From assembly GCA_046336655.1 (NCBI GenBank), contig JBKDGH010000078.1, forward strand, positions 1 to 64,000: a DNA stretch of 64,000 nt, in the 5' to 3' direction. The DNA comes from CANGTU01 sp046336655 (GTDB taxonomy: Bacteria; Bacteroidota; Bacteroidia; Flavobacteriales_D; Sanyastnellaceae). Positions 8,900-16,505 of the stretch are shown piece by piece. The notes beneath the pieces were generated by a model, which had not been told where the DNA came from, did not search any database, and saw only the letters and a program-made list of their open reading frames with translations. Each line of letters starts with the position of its first letter. The stretch's first letter is position 1. Made by a program: the position numbers and the translations under genes.

Positions 8900-10101
8900 G
8901 CAGTTATCTGCGCTACCTCGGCTTCGGTGTTCTTCACTTCACATTGAGTGGCGCATTGCTGATTGCAGCGCTTTCTCTTACAGGCGATCTGAGTATTCTG
9001 AACACATTCGACTTTCTTCCCTGGGACGCGGCTCATTTTAGTCATATTGTGTGGGAAGGATATGATCGGACGAGGTCTGCATTCTTTCCGGGATTTCCAC
9101 TTATCTGGAAATGGACCGGTTTGCCGGCATCCGGAATTTCAGCGCTGAATGCCGTTCTGATGTTACTGGTGAGTCCGGTGCTTGCGGAAAGATTGAAACT
9201 TGGCATCCGCGATTATTTGCTCATGCTTGCAACCCCGTCGTTGCTGTTCATTGCGCTGCCCTATGCCGAGGCGATGTTGTTTGTGTGCTTCGCTTCGTTT
9301 GTCATCGCAGCATTGCAGCAGAAGTGGATTTTGGCGCTTTTAGCGTTGCTTGCGGCTTCGCTTTGTAAGCCTAATGCAGCCGTCTTTCTTCCTGTGATTA
9401 TGGGTTGCGCAATCTGGTGGACCCAAGGCACACGCAGAGAGATGATGGTATTTGGCGGAATGGCATTGGCCGTTATCGCAGGTACTTTTTCCGCGTTGTA
9501 CATTCAGTCACTTGAAACCGGCGAGTTGTTTGGTTTTTTCAAGTCCCAGTACGATTGGGGGAATTGGCTTCGTTGGCCGTCGTTTCCGCTAGGTTCATGG
9601 GGTGATATAACGTCCAAACTGCTTGATGCAGTAGCTCTCTGGATCTGCCTGGTCGCGGGCGTATATCTGATATGGCAACTGCGATTGCCTCGCACAGAGA
9701 GGCAATTATATCTTGTAAATGCAATCGCCGCAGGCTATCTGGCATTCACCGGACTTTATGTCCTCTTTTTTCGCGGTGGCGAATTGTTCAGCCTCAACCG
9801 GTTCGTTTTCTGCACGCCTTTCTTCTGGGTGTTTTATGTCTCAATTACCACTCAGAAACTCCCACGCCGTTCAACCGTGTTTATCATTACGTGGCTCACA
9901 GTGGCCGTAAGTTTTGGTGCTTATGTGCACATTCAGCATTCCCTGAAATTTTTGGTTCTGGGCGCTGCATTATGGGGCGTGGACAGACTGATCAGCAAGG
10001 ACGCTCTAAACCCGGCAGGCAGGTGGATGCCATACTTCCTGATGCTGACAATTCAGGTGTTCTTTGTGTGGAAAATCGTGCATGGCTTCTGGGTAGCCTG
10101 A
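8896..10101 (+). CDS. Polytopic membrane glycosyltransferase, PIG-V (GPI mannosyltransferase 2)-like
   Basis: Integral inner-membrane protein of 401 aa with about ten hydrophobic segments. The first periplasmic loop holds FLPWDAAHFSHI and then FFPGFPLIW, with a later ALPYAEAMLF. This WDA.HF / FFP..P / PYAEA.. combination is the signature of PIG-V-like GT-C transferases that use polyprenyl-phosphate sugars. Family membership is fairly clear, but donor and acceptor are unknown. Last gene of the dapF-kdsA operon, overlapping its predecessor by 4 nt; its TGA is 11 nt from the end of a convergent gene. Confidence 0.7.
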   Translation: MSSYLRYLGFGVLHFTLSGALLIAALSLTGDLSILNTFDFLPWDAAHFSHIVWEGYDRTRSAFFPGFPLIWKWTGLPASGISALNAVLMLLVSPVLAERLKLGIRDYLLMLATPSLLFIALPYAEAMLFVCFASFVIAALQQKWILALLALLAASLCKPNAAVFLPVIMGCAIWWTQGTRREMMVFGGMALAVIAGTFSALYIQSLETGELFGFFKSQYDWGNWLRWPSFPLGSWGDITSKLLDAVALWICLVAGVYLIWQLRLPRTERQLYLVNAIAAGYLAFTGLYVLFFRGGELFSLNRFVFCTPFFWVFYVSITTQKLPRRSTVFIITWLTVAVSFGAYVHIQHSLKFLVLGAALWGVDRLISKDALNPAGRWMPYFLMLTIQVFFVWKIVHGFWVA

Positions 10102-10112
10102 ATGCACTGCCC

Positions 10113-10526
10113 TCACTTCCCCTCCCTGAACTCCACACCCAGTATCGCTGCAATATCCGGCCTGAAGTAGCGGTCACTCTTCATCACTTTGCCGTCCTCG
10201 CGGTAGATGGGCTTGCCGTTTTCATCCAGCTTGCTCATGTTGCTGCGTTGTATCTCTTCGAATACTTCTGCGATTTTGTGCTGCATACCATGCGCGTTGA
10301 TTGTGCCGCACAGGATGTACAACATATCGCCCAGAGCATCCGCGATTTCGACCACATCACCACGTTGTGCCGCTTCAAGATATTCTTCGTTTTCCTCTTT
10401 CATGAGGTTGAAGCGAAGCAGAATCTCCTTTTCGGGTATATCTGCAGTCGGTTCGCTGCGCACAGGAAGGCCGAAGGCATCGTGAAATTCTTCTACGTAT
10501 TGGATGGTTCTGCGAAGGGTGAGCAT
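10113..10526 (-). CDS. MazG-like nucleoside triphosphate pyrophosphohydrolase family protein
   Basis: Small all-alpha NTP pyrophosphohydrolase (137 aa). The metal-binding pattern is visible as EEN(E)EY (about 43-48) followed by EIADALGDMLYIL (about 60-72), the EExxE...ExxD arrangement of MazG/dUTPase-like enzymes. The N-terminus VEEFHDAFGLPVRSEPT is typical of the branch annotated as phosphoribosyl-ATP pyrophosphohydrolase-like, likely a house-cleaning enzyme. A promoter-like TATCTTTC on the minus strand (10547-10554) sits 20 nt upstream of the start. Convergent with the operon to its left. Confidence 0.85.
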   Translation of the reverse strand: MLTLRRTIQYVEEFHDAFGLPVRSEPTADIPEKEILLRFNLMKEENEEYLEAAQRGDVVEIADALGDMLYILCGTINAHGMQHKIAEVFEEIQRSNMSKLDENGKPIYREDGKVMKSDRYFRPDIAAILGVEFREGK

Positions 10527-10628
10527 GGCTGAAACGATTGATGAGCGAAAGATAACAACTCACCGCCCCGATCGTGTCGTTTCTCCGGCAAGCGCATTTT
10601 CAGCGAAAGCGGATGAACCACCGCAAAA

Positions 10629-10652
10629 GGAAAAAGGGTCCTGAGGCCCCTT
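10629..10652 (-). terminator. Intrinsic terminator downstream of tRNA-Ala
   Basis: On the minus strand an 8-bp stem (AAGGG-G-CC, one G/A mismatch, loop TCA) directly follows the CCA end of the tRNA and is followed by TTTTTCCTTTT. Position and U-rich tail fit a rho-independent stop for the single tRNA transcript. Confidence 0.55.
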
Positions 10653-10656
10653 GTGT

Positions 10657-10733
<77 letters not shown>

Positions 10734-10750
10734 GCTCAAAAATGCGAGGG

Positions 10751-10758
10751 CAAATATA
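10751..10758 (-). promoter_or_regulatory. Bacteroidota-type -7 element for tRNA-Ala
   Basis: TATATTTG on the minus strand is an exact match to the phylum consensus TAnnTTTG and lies 17 nt before the 5' end of the tRNA. No TTG is visible at the expected -33 distance. Confidence 0.55.
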
Positions 10759-10795
10759 GAAGGTTTAATCCTGATTGTGCAGTGTGGACCGCTGC

Positions 10796-11464
10796 TTATT
10801 TCATGAAAAAGTAGTACAGGCCGAATTCGATACCGGCGGTTGAAAGGTCCACCCCATTAAAATCATCGGCAGCGTATTCGTTACCATCTACGATTACGCT
10901 CTTTGGTTTTTGGGCTTGTATGCCATAGATGGCATTGGCAAAGACCGCCATGCTTTCATTCGCGAACACATACCGGCCTCCGAGTCCAACCTGATAAGTT
11001 ATTCCACGGTATCTCACTTCCACGTCAAACGGCCCATCCTCCTCCGTAATTCCATAGTTCACCGTGTCCGTAAAGCTGGTCTTTAAACTGCCAAAGCCCA
11101 ATCGCAGAGTAATGCCCAGTGCCAGAGGGCGGGTGGCGTTGAGATAAAAGTTGGTGTGCCAGGCCGGAGCGATTCCCTTGAGCCGGATGGTTCCCGCATC
11201 CGTCTCCAGAGTGGCATTGACCATTGAAAGGTGAAGCCCCATCTGTCTGCCAGTTTTCGCCAATCCTAATCCTCCACCAATAACCAGGTTGTTGAAGGAG
11301 CCTTCAGCAACTGCTGGACTGAACGAATGCTCCGAATCTTCCGTAGCGATGGAAAAGGAAGCATCGGGCAAGTTTCCGAACTGGAAACCAGCCATGGCCA
11401 TTTGAGCATGGAGATTGAGTTGGCAAATGACGAAGGCCGTGCAAGTGAGCAGAAACGTTTTCAT
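10796..11464 (-). CDS. Outer-membrane beta-barrel-like protein
   Basis: Exported protein of 222 aa with signal peptide MKTFLLTCTAFVICQLNLHAQ. The mature part alternates glycine/aromatic strands (NNLVIGGGLGLA, MGLHLSMVNATLE, PLALGITLRLGFGSLK, ITYQVGLGGRYVF) and ends IEFGLYYFFMK, a terminal strand expected of a small barrel. No specific family is recognised. Its start lies 21 nt behind the stop of the GT39-like gene, so the two are probably cotranscribed. Confidence 0.7.
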   Translation of the reverse strand: MKTFLLTCTAFVICQLNLHAQMAMAGFQFGNLPDASFSIATEDSEHSFSPAVAEGSFNNLVIGGGLGLAKTGRQMGLHLSMVNATLETDAGTIRLKGIAPAWHTNFYLNATRPLALGITLRLGFGSLKTSFTDTVNYGITEEDGPFDVEVRYRGITYQVGLGGRYVFANESMAVFANAIYGIQAQKPKSVIVDGNEYAADDFNGVDLSTAGIEFGLYYFFMK

Positions 11465-11485
11465 AATTGGTATTAGTTGGATTGG

Positions 11486-12892
11486 TTAATGCGCAGAGTA
11501 AATTCTCCAGTTCCCTTGGAATATTAATTCAGTGTTCTCTGGTGTGACGTTACCCAGCCAGTTGCGATGACTATTTACCACAATAAACCGACAGCCGGCA
11601 ACGCGAAGGCGCTCTCGGAATTCCGGACTGTTCAACTCGTTCACCTGCGCCATCCAACCCTTTCGTTTTGAGAAGTACATGTCCTGCGGATTGAGATCCC
11701 CAACAATAGCCACAGGTTCACCCTCCGGAATCCACTGATTGAGTTCTGTTGCAAGTTGCATTTTGTAACTCATGTCTTCCGAAAGCCGCAGGTCGTGCTG
11801 TTGGTTTGCCACGCCTTCCACGGCTATTACCGCGATAAAGAGATATGAAAGCACAGGCCAGCGTTCCAGCGTTCCGAATCCGAGCGCAGCCACCAGCGCC
11901 ATCACCGGGGCAAAAGGGATCATGTAGTAATCATGTTCGGGAATGCAGTCGCCCACTTTCAGCATATAAATCATCAGTAGAATCAATGCAGCAATACCGG
12001 TAATGCGCAGTGCCCAGCGTTCTTTTCGTATCATGAAAATGCCGGCAATAAACGTTGCAAATGCAGTGTAGGAATAGAACGTGGTAAAAGTGAACCGGCT
12101 GATGGTGTCCTGTGGCCGTGCGATGAGTTCGCTCCATCCTTCTGAAACCGACTTGGGCCAGTAGAGCTGAAAAGCGCCCAGCCGCAGCAATTCGGGCACC
12201 CATACAAAATACCAGACGCCCATGAGTATTACCGCGAGTGCCGCGTATGCGGCAATGAGTCCGCGCTGCCACAACGATGCGCCGGCATCTGCAAAAAGCG
12301 GAATCAGAAAGACCAGCAATGCCACCGAAGGCATTTTGGTAAGAAGTCCGACAGCAATAAGCGCGAATGAGGGAATGTGAATCCAGAATTTACCTGACAT
12401 GCGCGCCATCCAGGCCAGTTCAATTCCGGCGAGCACCAGCGATGCGCTGAAGATGTCAGGCATCACTTTTCGCCCGAACATGAACCACAGCGAACTGAGC
12501 AGGATGATGCCCGCAAAGAATGCCCGTTGCTCTCCGAGCAGTCGGCGTGTAATCCTGTAGAAACTCCAGACTCCGATGCAGCACGCAATAAGAGAAATCA
12601 GTCGCCCCATCCAGTGCGCCTCGCCGGTGATGAGGTTGGAAGCGTAGATCGTCCAGGTGTACAATGGCATTTCCGAGGCAATCACCTGCCAGCGGTCGGC
12701 TCCGGCTACTGCGGATCCGGGATAGAAGATTTTCGGGCCGTGATCTTCCATCGCCCTCACCATCATCAGCGTTCCCGCCTGTCGCCAGCCATGGTGCACT
12801 TCGGCAGGCGGATTGGTAATACCAATCAGTCTGATTGCAGCGAACAGCAGGATATACAGCCTGAAGTCACGGATGAGTTCGGTCAATTTCAC
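11486..12892 (-). CDS. GT39-like (ArnT/PMT fold) membrane glycosyltransferase
   Basis: Polytopic inner-membrane protein (468 aa, about 10-12 membrane segments plus a soluble C-terminal domain from about 360). The first loop after TM1 reads TNPPAEVHHGWRQAGTLMM, the position of the catalytic acidic residue in GT-C enzymes; here the acid is Glu followed by two His. Later family-like segments are FGRKVMPDIFSASLVL and LTKMPS. Such enzymes move a sugar from a polyprenyl phosphate carrier to lipid or protein acceptors in the periplasm. Substrate unknown. First gene of a two-gene minus-strand unit with the barrel protein. Confidence 0.75.
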   Translation of the reverse strand: MKLTELIRDFRLYILLFAAIRLIGITNPPAEVHHGWRQAGTLMMVRAMEDHGPKIFYPGSAVAGADRWQVIASEMPLYTWTIYASNLITGEAHWMGRLISLIACCIGVWSFYRITRRLLGEQRAFFAGIILLSSLWFMFGRKVMPDIFSASLVLAGIELAWMARMSGKFWIHIPSFALIAVGLLTKMPSVALLVFLIPLFADAGASLWQRGLIAAYAALAVILMGVWYFVWVPELLRLGAFQLYWPKSVSEGWSELIARPQDTISRFTFTTFYSYTAFATFIAGIFMIRKERWALRITGIAALILLMIYMLKVGDCIPEHDYYMIPFAPVMALVAALGFGTLERWPVLSYLFIAVIAVEGVANQQHDLRLSEDMSYKMQLATELNQWIPEGEPVAIVGDLNPQDMYFSKRKGWMAQVNELNSPEFRERLRVAGCRFIVVNSHRNWLGNVTPENTELIFQGNWRIYSAH

Positions 12893-13128
12893 GGGCGCAA
12901 GATGGATTCATTCCTGAGATTGATCCTTCTGATTCATGTGAAATACACGTCAAAAATGAAAACGCGCACCCGGAAGAATGCGCGCCTCAATGTCTTTCAA
13001 CTCTCGCTGTGATTAATTTTTCGTAGGGCGAATGCGGTTTCCAAGGCTGATCTGTGCACCCATTTTAAAGTACACATTCGGATTTGCTTTTCGACGGTTT
13101 GCATTGCCGAAGGTGGTAAATTCAGGGC

Positions 13129-13156
13129 TTTGCATCGCTGTTCCGGCGTACATTTG
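13129..13156 (+). promoter_or_regulatory. Predicted thrS promoter
   Basis: TTTG (13129-13132) and TACATTTG (13149-13156), separated by 16 nt, resemble the Bacteroidota -33/-7 pair; the -7 part is an exact TAnnTTTG match. The transcript would begin close to 13162, leaving a leader of about 14 nt before the thrS ATG. The other 255 bases of this gap (from 12893) show only a CGCGCA/TGCGCG hairpin near 12963-12984 and nothing else convincing. Confidence 0.5.
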
Positions 13157-13175
13157 CACCCTCAAAACAACATCA

Positions 13176-15110
13176 ATGATCACCATTACCCTCCCGGACG
13201 GCTCCAATCGTAAGGTGGCCGCAGGGACAACTGCTCTCGACGTAGCGCAGAGCATCAGCGAAGGTCTCGCACGCAATGTGCTGGCCGCAGAAGTCAACGG
13301 CGAAGTCATCGACCCAACGAGGCCGATTCAGTCAGACGCCACACTCAAGCTCCTCACCTGGAATGATGAAAGCGGAAAATCCACGATGTGGCACAGCTCC
13401 GCACACCTCATGGCGGAAGCGCTGGAAGCCCTTTATCCGGGCGTAAAGCTCGCCATCGGACCGCCCATTGAAAACGGCTTTTACTACGACGTGGATTTCG
13501 GGAATTATGAATTCGCACAGTCTGATTTTTCAAAGGTGGAAAAGAAGATGCTCGAGCTTGCAAGGGAGAAAAACCCTTACATCCGCAAAGAGGTGAGCAA
13601 GGCCGAGGCATTGCAGTATTTCACCCAAAAAGGCGATCCGTACAAAATTGAATTAATCAACGACCTCGAAGACGGTACGATTACGTTTTATTCTCAAGGT
13701 AATTTCACCGACCTCTGCCGCGGTCCGCATATTCCCAATACCGGATTCATCAAGGCTGCCAAGCTGATGAATGTAGCCGGCGCATACTGGCGCGGTGATG
13801 AGAAGAATAAGATGCTCACCCGCGTCTATGCCATCACCTTCCCGAAGCAGGCGGAGCTCGATGAGTACCTGAAGCAGGTTGAAGAGGCCAAAAAGCGCGA
13901 CCACCGCAAGCTGGGTAAAGAGCTCGGGCTGTTCCATTTTTCACAGAAGGTAGGCTCCGGTCTGCCGCTCTGGCTGCCGAAAGGCGCCGATCTGAGAGGT
14001 CGTCTGCAGGCCTTCCTGCAAGCTGCTCAGAAGAAGGCAGGGTATATGCAAGTCGTTACCCCGCATATCGGATCGAAGGATTTGTATGTGACCAGCGGCC
14101 ACTGGGAGAAATACGGCAAGGATAGCTTCCAGCCCATTAAGACCCCGCAGGAAGGCGAAGAGTATATGCTCAAGCCGATGAACTGCCCGCACCATTGCGA
14201 AATTTTCAAAGCCGAGCCGAAATCATACCGTGATCTGCCGATGCGTCTGGCGGAATTCGGAACGGTCTATCGGTACGAGCAGACAGGCGAGCTGCATGGC
14301 CTCACCCGCGTCCGCGGATTTACCCAGGACGATGCGCACATTTTCTGCACCAATGATCAGGTGAAAGAGGAAGTAGGGAAGGTGATCGACTTGGTGCTGT
14401 ATATCTTCAAAACATTGGATTTTCATGACTTCCTGGCGCAGGTGAGTCTGCGTGATCCGAACAACCCGGCGAAGTACATCGGATCCGATGAAAACTGGGC
14501 CAAGGCGGAACAGGCTATTCAGGAAGTGGCGAATGAAAAAGGGCTGAAAACAGTGGTGGAACTGGGCGAGGCGGCATTCTATGGCCCGAAGCTCGACTTC
14601 ATGGTGCGCGACGCAATCGGCAGGAAGTGGCAGCTGGGTACAGTGCAGATTGACTACAATCTGCCCGAGCGTTTTGAGTTGGAGTACACTGGCGCTGACA
14701 ACCAGAAGCACCGTCCGGTGATGATTCACCGCGCGCCGTTCGGATCGATGGAGCGTTTCGTGGCCATTCTCATTGAGCACTGTGCCGGACAGTTCCCACT
14801 GTGGCTCACTCCCGAGCAGGTGAGCATACTTCCCGTGAGCGAGAAGTACAACGAATACGCTAAAAGCTTGTGTGTGAAGCTGGAAAATTACGATATTCGC
14901 GCCTCCGTTGACGAAAGCAACGAAAAAGTAGGGAAGAAAATCCGCGAGGCAGAATTGGCGAAAGTGCCGTATATGCTGGTGGTTGGTGAGGAGGAAGAGC
15001 GTTCAGGCGACCTTTCGGTCAGAAAAAAGGGCGAGGGTGATCTGGGCAAATTTTCGGTGGAAGCCTTTGCAAAGCTGGTCACGGAAGAAATCAGTCAGAT
15101 GCTTGCTTGA
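13176..15110 (+). CDS. thrS: Threonine--tRNA ligase
   Basis: Class II synthetase of 644 aa charging tRNA-Thr. Domains in order: TGS (1-60, MITITLPDGS), editing domain with HSSAH at 73-77 and CRGPHIP near 185, catalytic core, and C-terminal anticodon-binding domain (from about 540, VSILPVSEKYNEYA). The zinc ligand Cys337 lies in PMNCPHH. The frame extends 48 codons upstream, but the homologous N-terminus and a predicted promoter at 13149-13156 place the start at 13176. It heads a thrS-infC-rpmI-rplT cluster, a classic arrangement. Confidence 0.97.
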   Translation: MITITLPDGSNRKVAAGTTALDVAQSISEGLARNVLAAEVNGEVIDPTRPIQSDATLKLLTWNDESGKSTMWHSSAHLMAEALEALYPGVKLAIGPPIENGFYYDVDFGNYEFAQSDFSKVEKKMLELAREKNPYIRKEVSKAEALQYFTQKGDPYKIELINDLEDGTITFYSQGNFTDLCRGPHIPNTGFIKAAKLMNVAGAYWRGDEKNKMLTRVYAITFPKQAELDEYLKQVEEAKKRDHRKLGKELGLFHFSQKVGSGLPLWLPKGADLRGRLQAFLQAAQKKAGYMQVVTPHIGSKDLYVTSGHWEKYGKDSFQPIKTPQEGEEYMLKPMNCPHHCEIFKAEPKSYRDLPMRLAEFGTVYRYEQTGELHGLTRVRGFTQDDAHIFCTNDQVKEEVGKVIDLVLYIFKTLDFHDFLAQVSLRDPNNPAKYIGSDENWAKAEQAIQEVANEKGLKTVVELGEAAFYGPKLDFMVRDAIGRKWQLGTVQIDYNLPERFELEYTGADNQKHRPVMIHRAPFGSMERFVAILIEHCAGQFPLWLTPEQVSILPVSEKYNEYAKSLCVKLENYDIRASVDESNEKVGKKIREAELAKVPYMLVVGEEEERSGDLSVRKKGEGDLGKFSVEAFAKLVTEEISQMLA

Positions 15111-15141
15111 TGCATCGGATTGCGTAAACGATAACTAAAAC

Positions 15142-15149
15142 AAGGAGGT
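15142..15149 (+). promoter_or_regulatory. Strong Shine-Dalgarno preceding infC
   Basis: AAGGAGGT is a near-perfect complement of the 16S rRNA 3' end. It lies 6-7 nt before an in-frame ATC (15156) and 3-4 nt before ATT (15153), but 18-19 nt before the first ATG (15168). This decides the infC start and stands out because Bacteroidota genes seldom use Shine-Dalgarno sequences. Confidence 0.75.
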
Positions 15150-15155
15150 CACATT

Positions 15156-15707
15156 ATCAAGAGAGAAATGCGGGGCCGCAGGAGCTTGGAGCCTGAGCAC
15201 CGGATCAACGCAAAAGTCATCGCTCCTGAAGTCAGGTTGGTAGGTGAAAACGTGGAGCAGGGAGTATACTCCCGCGATGAAGCCCTGAGGCTATCTCAGG
15301 AACTGGAACTCGATCTCGTAGAGATTTCGGGGAGTGCAGTTCCGCCTGTCTGCCGGATTGTGGACTATAAAAAGTTCCTCTACGAGCAGAAGAAAAAGCA
15401 GAAGGAGATGAAGGCCAAGCAGGTGAATGTGACGGTCAAAGAGATTCGTTTCGGTCCGAATACGGACGATCACGACTTCAGCTTTAAGCTGAAACACGCG
15501 CAGGAGTTTTTGAAAGAGGGAAGTAAGGTGCGTGCATATGTGTTTTTCAAAGGACGGAGCATTGTGTTCAAAGAACGCGGTGAGATTCTCCTCCTGAAGT
15601 TTATTCAGGAACTCGCGGACATGGGCGTGCCGGAGTTGCTGCCGAAGCTCGAAGGGAAGAAAATGTTTGTGGTGATTGCGCCCAAGAAGAAGTACATTAT
15701 TTTGTAA
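15156..15707 (+). CDS. infC: Translation initiation factor IF-3, probable non-ATG start
   Basis: IF-3 binds the 30S subunit and rejects non-canonical start codons. The N-domain (PEHRINAKVIAPEVRLVG...VDYKKFLYEQKKK), the linker and the C-domain (VKEIRFGPNTDDHDFSFKLKHAQEFL...GKKMFVVIAPKK) are complete. I place the start at ATC 15156 (or ATT 15153), because the Shine-Dalgarno is spaced for these and not for ATG 15168; the latter would drop only four or five residues. E. coli infC uses ATT and is autoregulated through it, so the same feedback is likely here. It lies 45 nt after thrS and 14 nt before rpmI. Confidence 0.93.
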   Translation: MKREMRGRRSLEPEHRINAKVIAPEVRLVGENVEQGVYSRDEALRLSQELELDLVEISGSAVPPVCRIVDYKKFLYEQKKKQKEMKAKQVNVTVKEIRFGPNTDDHDFSFKLKHAQEFLKEGSKVRAYVFFKGRSIVFKERGEILLLKFIQELADMGVPELLPKLEGKKMFVVIAPKKKYIIL

Positions 15708-15721
15708 AACCATATAGTAAA

Positions 15722-15919
15722 ATGCCAAAAGCGAAGACCAAATCCGGAGCGAAGAAGCGTTTCAAGCTGACCGGCACCGGTAAGATCAAGCGTAAGAAGG
15801 CGTACCTCCGTCACATCCTTACCAAGAAAGCTACCAAGCGTAAGCGCAATCTTGGAAACGATGCACTGGTACATCCGTCCGACGCGAAATCAATCAAGGC
15901 CCAGTTGCTCGTGCCTTAA
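15722..15919 (+). CDS. rpmI: Large ribosomal subunit protein bL35
   Basis: A 65-residue, very basic ribosomal protein beginning MPKAKTKSGAKKRFKLTGTG and containing the family segment KKAYLRHILTKK. It lies between infC and rplT, the standard order. Length and N-terminus match the family. Confidence 0.97.
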   Translation: MPKAKTKSGAKKRFKLTGTGKIKRKKAYLRHILTKKATKRKRNLGNDALVHPSDAKSIKAQLLVP

Positions 15920-15933
15920 GACGCTCTGCGTCT
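15919..15933 (+). promoter_or_regulatory. Hairpin between rpmI and rplT
   Basis: A perfect 6-bp stem AGACGC/GCGTCT with loop TCT starts on the last base of the rpmI stop codon. The rpmI-rplT gap (100 nt) is the longest in this operon. A looser pairing (TTAACC with GGTTTTAA) follows. This could be part of an L20-type leader or only a processing site; there is no U-tract. Confidence 0.3.
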
Positions 15934-16019
15934 CCAAACAGCAACGGTATGTTTAACCCGGTCATAGGTTTTAAGCCCAATACATAAAGCGGCACCTCTG
16001 ATCAAAAAACAAAAACAAA

Positions 16020-16364
16020 ATGCCAAGAAGTAAAAATGCAGTGGCGTCAAGAGCTCGCAGGAAGAAGATCCTGAAGCTCGCCAAAGGCTACTTCGGTTCA
16101 CGCAAGAACGTGTACACCGTAGCCAAAAACTCAGTTGAAAAGGCGCTGACCTACGCCTACGTAGGTCGTAAGCTCCGCAAGCGCGATTTCCGCTCCCTGT
16201 GGATCGCCCGTATCAATGCCGGTGCTCGTCAGCACGGTATGTCATACAGCGAATTCATGGGCAAGATTCACAAGCACGGCGTTGAGCTGAACCGCAAGGT
16301 GCTCGCTGACCTCGCGATGAATCATCCGGAAGCGTTCAAGGCGGTGGCTGAGAAAGTGAAGTAA
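16020..16364 (+). CDS. rplT: Large ribosomal subunit protein bL20
   Basis: 114-residue 23S rRNA-binding protein starting MPRSKNAVASRARRKKILKLAKGYFGSRK, with the family block ALTYAYVGRKLRKRDFRSLWI. In many bacteria L20 represses its own operon. Last gene of thrS-infC-rpmI-rplT; followed by a clear terminator. Confidence 0.97.
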   Translation: MPRSKNAVASRARRKKILKLAKGYFGSRKNVYTVAKNSVEKALTYAYVGRKLRKRDFRSLWIARINAGARQHGMSYSEFMGKIHKHGVELNRKVLADLAMNHPEAFKAVAEKVK

Positions 16365-16386
16365 TCACTGCACACCTGATATTGAG

Positions 16387-16416
16387 AAGGCTGCCATTGG
16401 GCAGCCTTTTCTTTTT
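16387..16416 (+). terminator. Intrinsic terminator of the infC-rpmI-rplT operon
   Basis: Stem AAGGCTGCC / GGGCAGCCTT with a short loop (ATT) is followed by TTTCTTTTT, 22 nt after the rplT stop. Textbook rho-independent terminator. Confidence 0.85.
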
Positions 16417-16455
16417 ACCCCTGAATCCGTATGGCGCTGAACGTGCCCGCGGACC

Positions 16456-16463
16456 TACTTTTG
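16456..16463 (+). promoter_or_regulatory. -7 promoter element upstream of the NHL-repeat gene
   Basis: TACTTTTG is an exact TAnnTTTG match, 42 nt before the ATG at 16506 and downstream of the rplT terminator. No convincing -33 TTG is present. Confidence 0.45.
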
Positions 16464-16505
16464 CAATAAGGAAATCGCAGTTCGTTTCCTTAATATTTAC
16501 AGCGT

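Noticed and set aside
9672..10532. 286-codon plus-strand frame across the end of the glycosyltransferase and the MazG-like gene
   Set aside because: Overlaps two real genes, one in another frame and one antisense, and has no domain.
12957..13013. Small frame MKTRTRKNARLNVFQLSL as a thr attenuator leader peptide
   Set aside because: It lacks a run of threonine codons and no terminator/antiterminator pair is visible before thrS.
13032..13175. 48-codon N-terminal extension of thrS
   Set aside because: Homologues start at the TGS domain, and a promoter element lies inside the extension.
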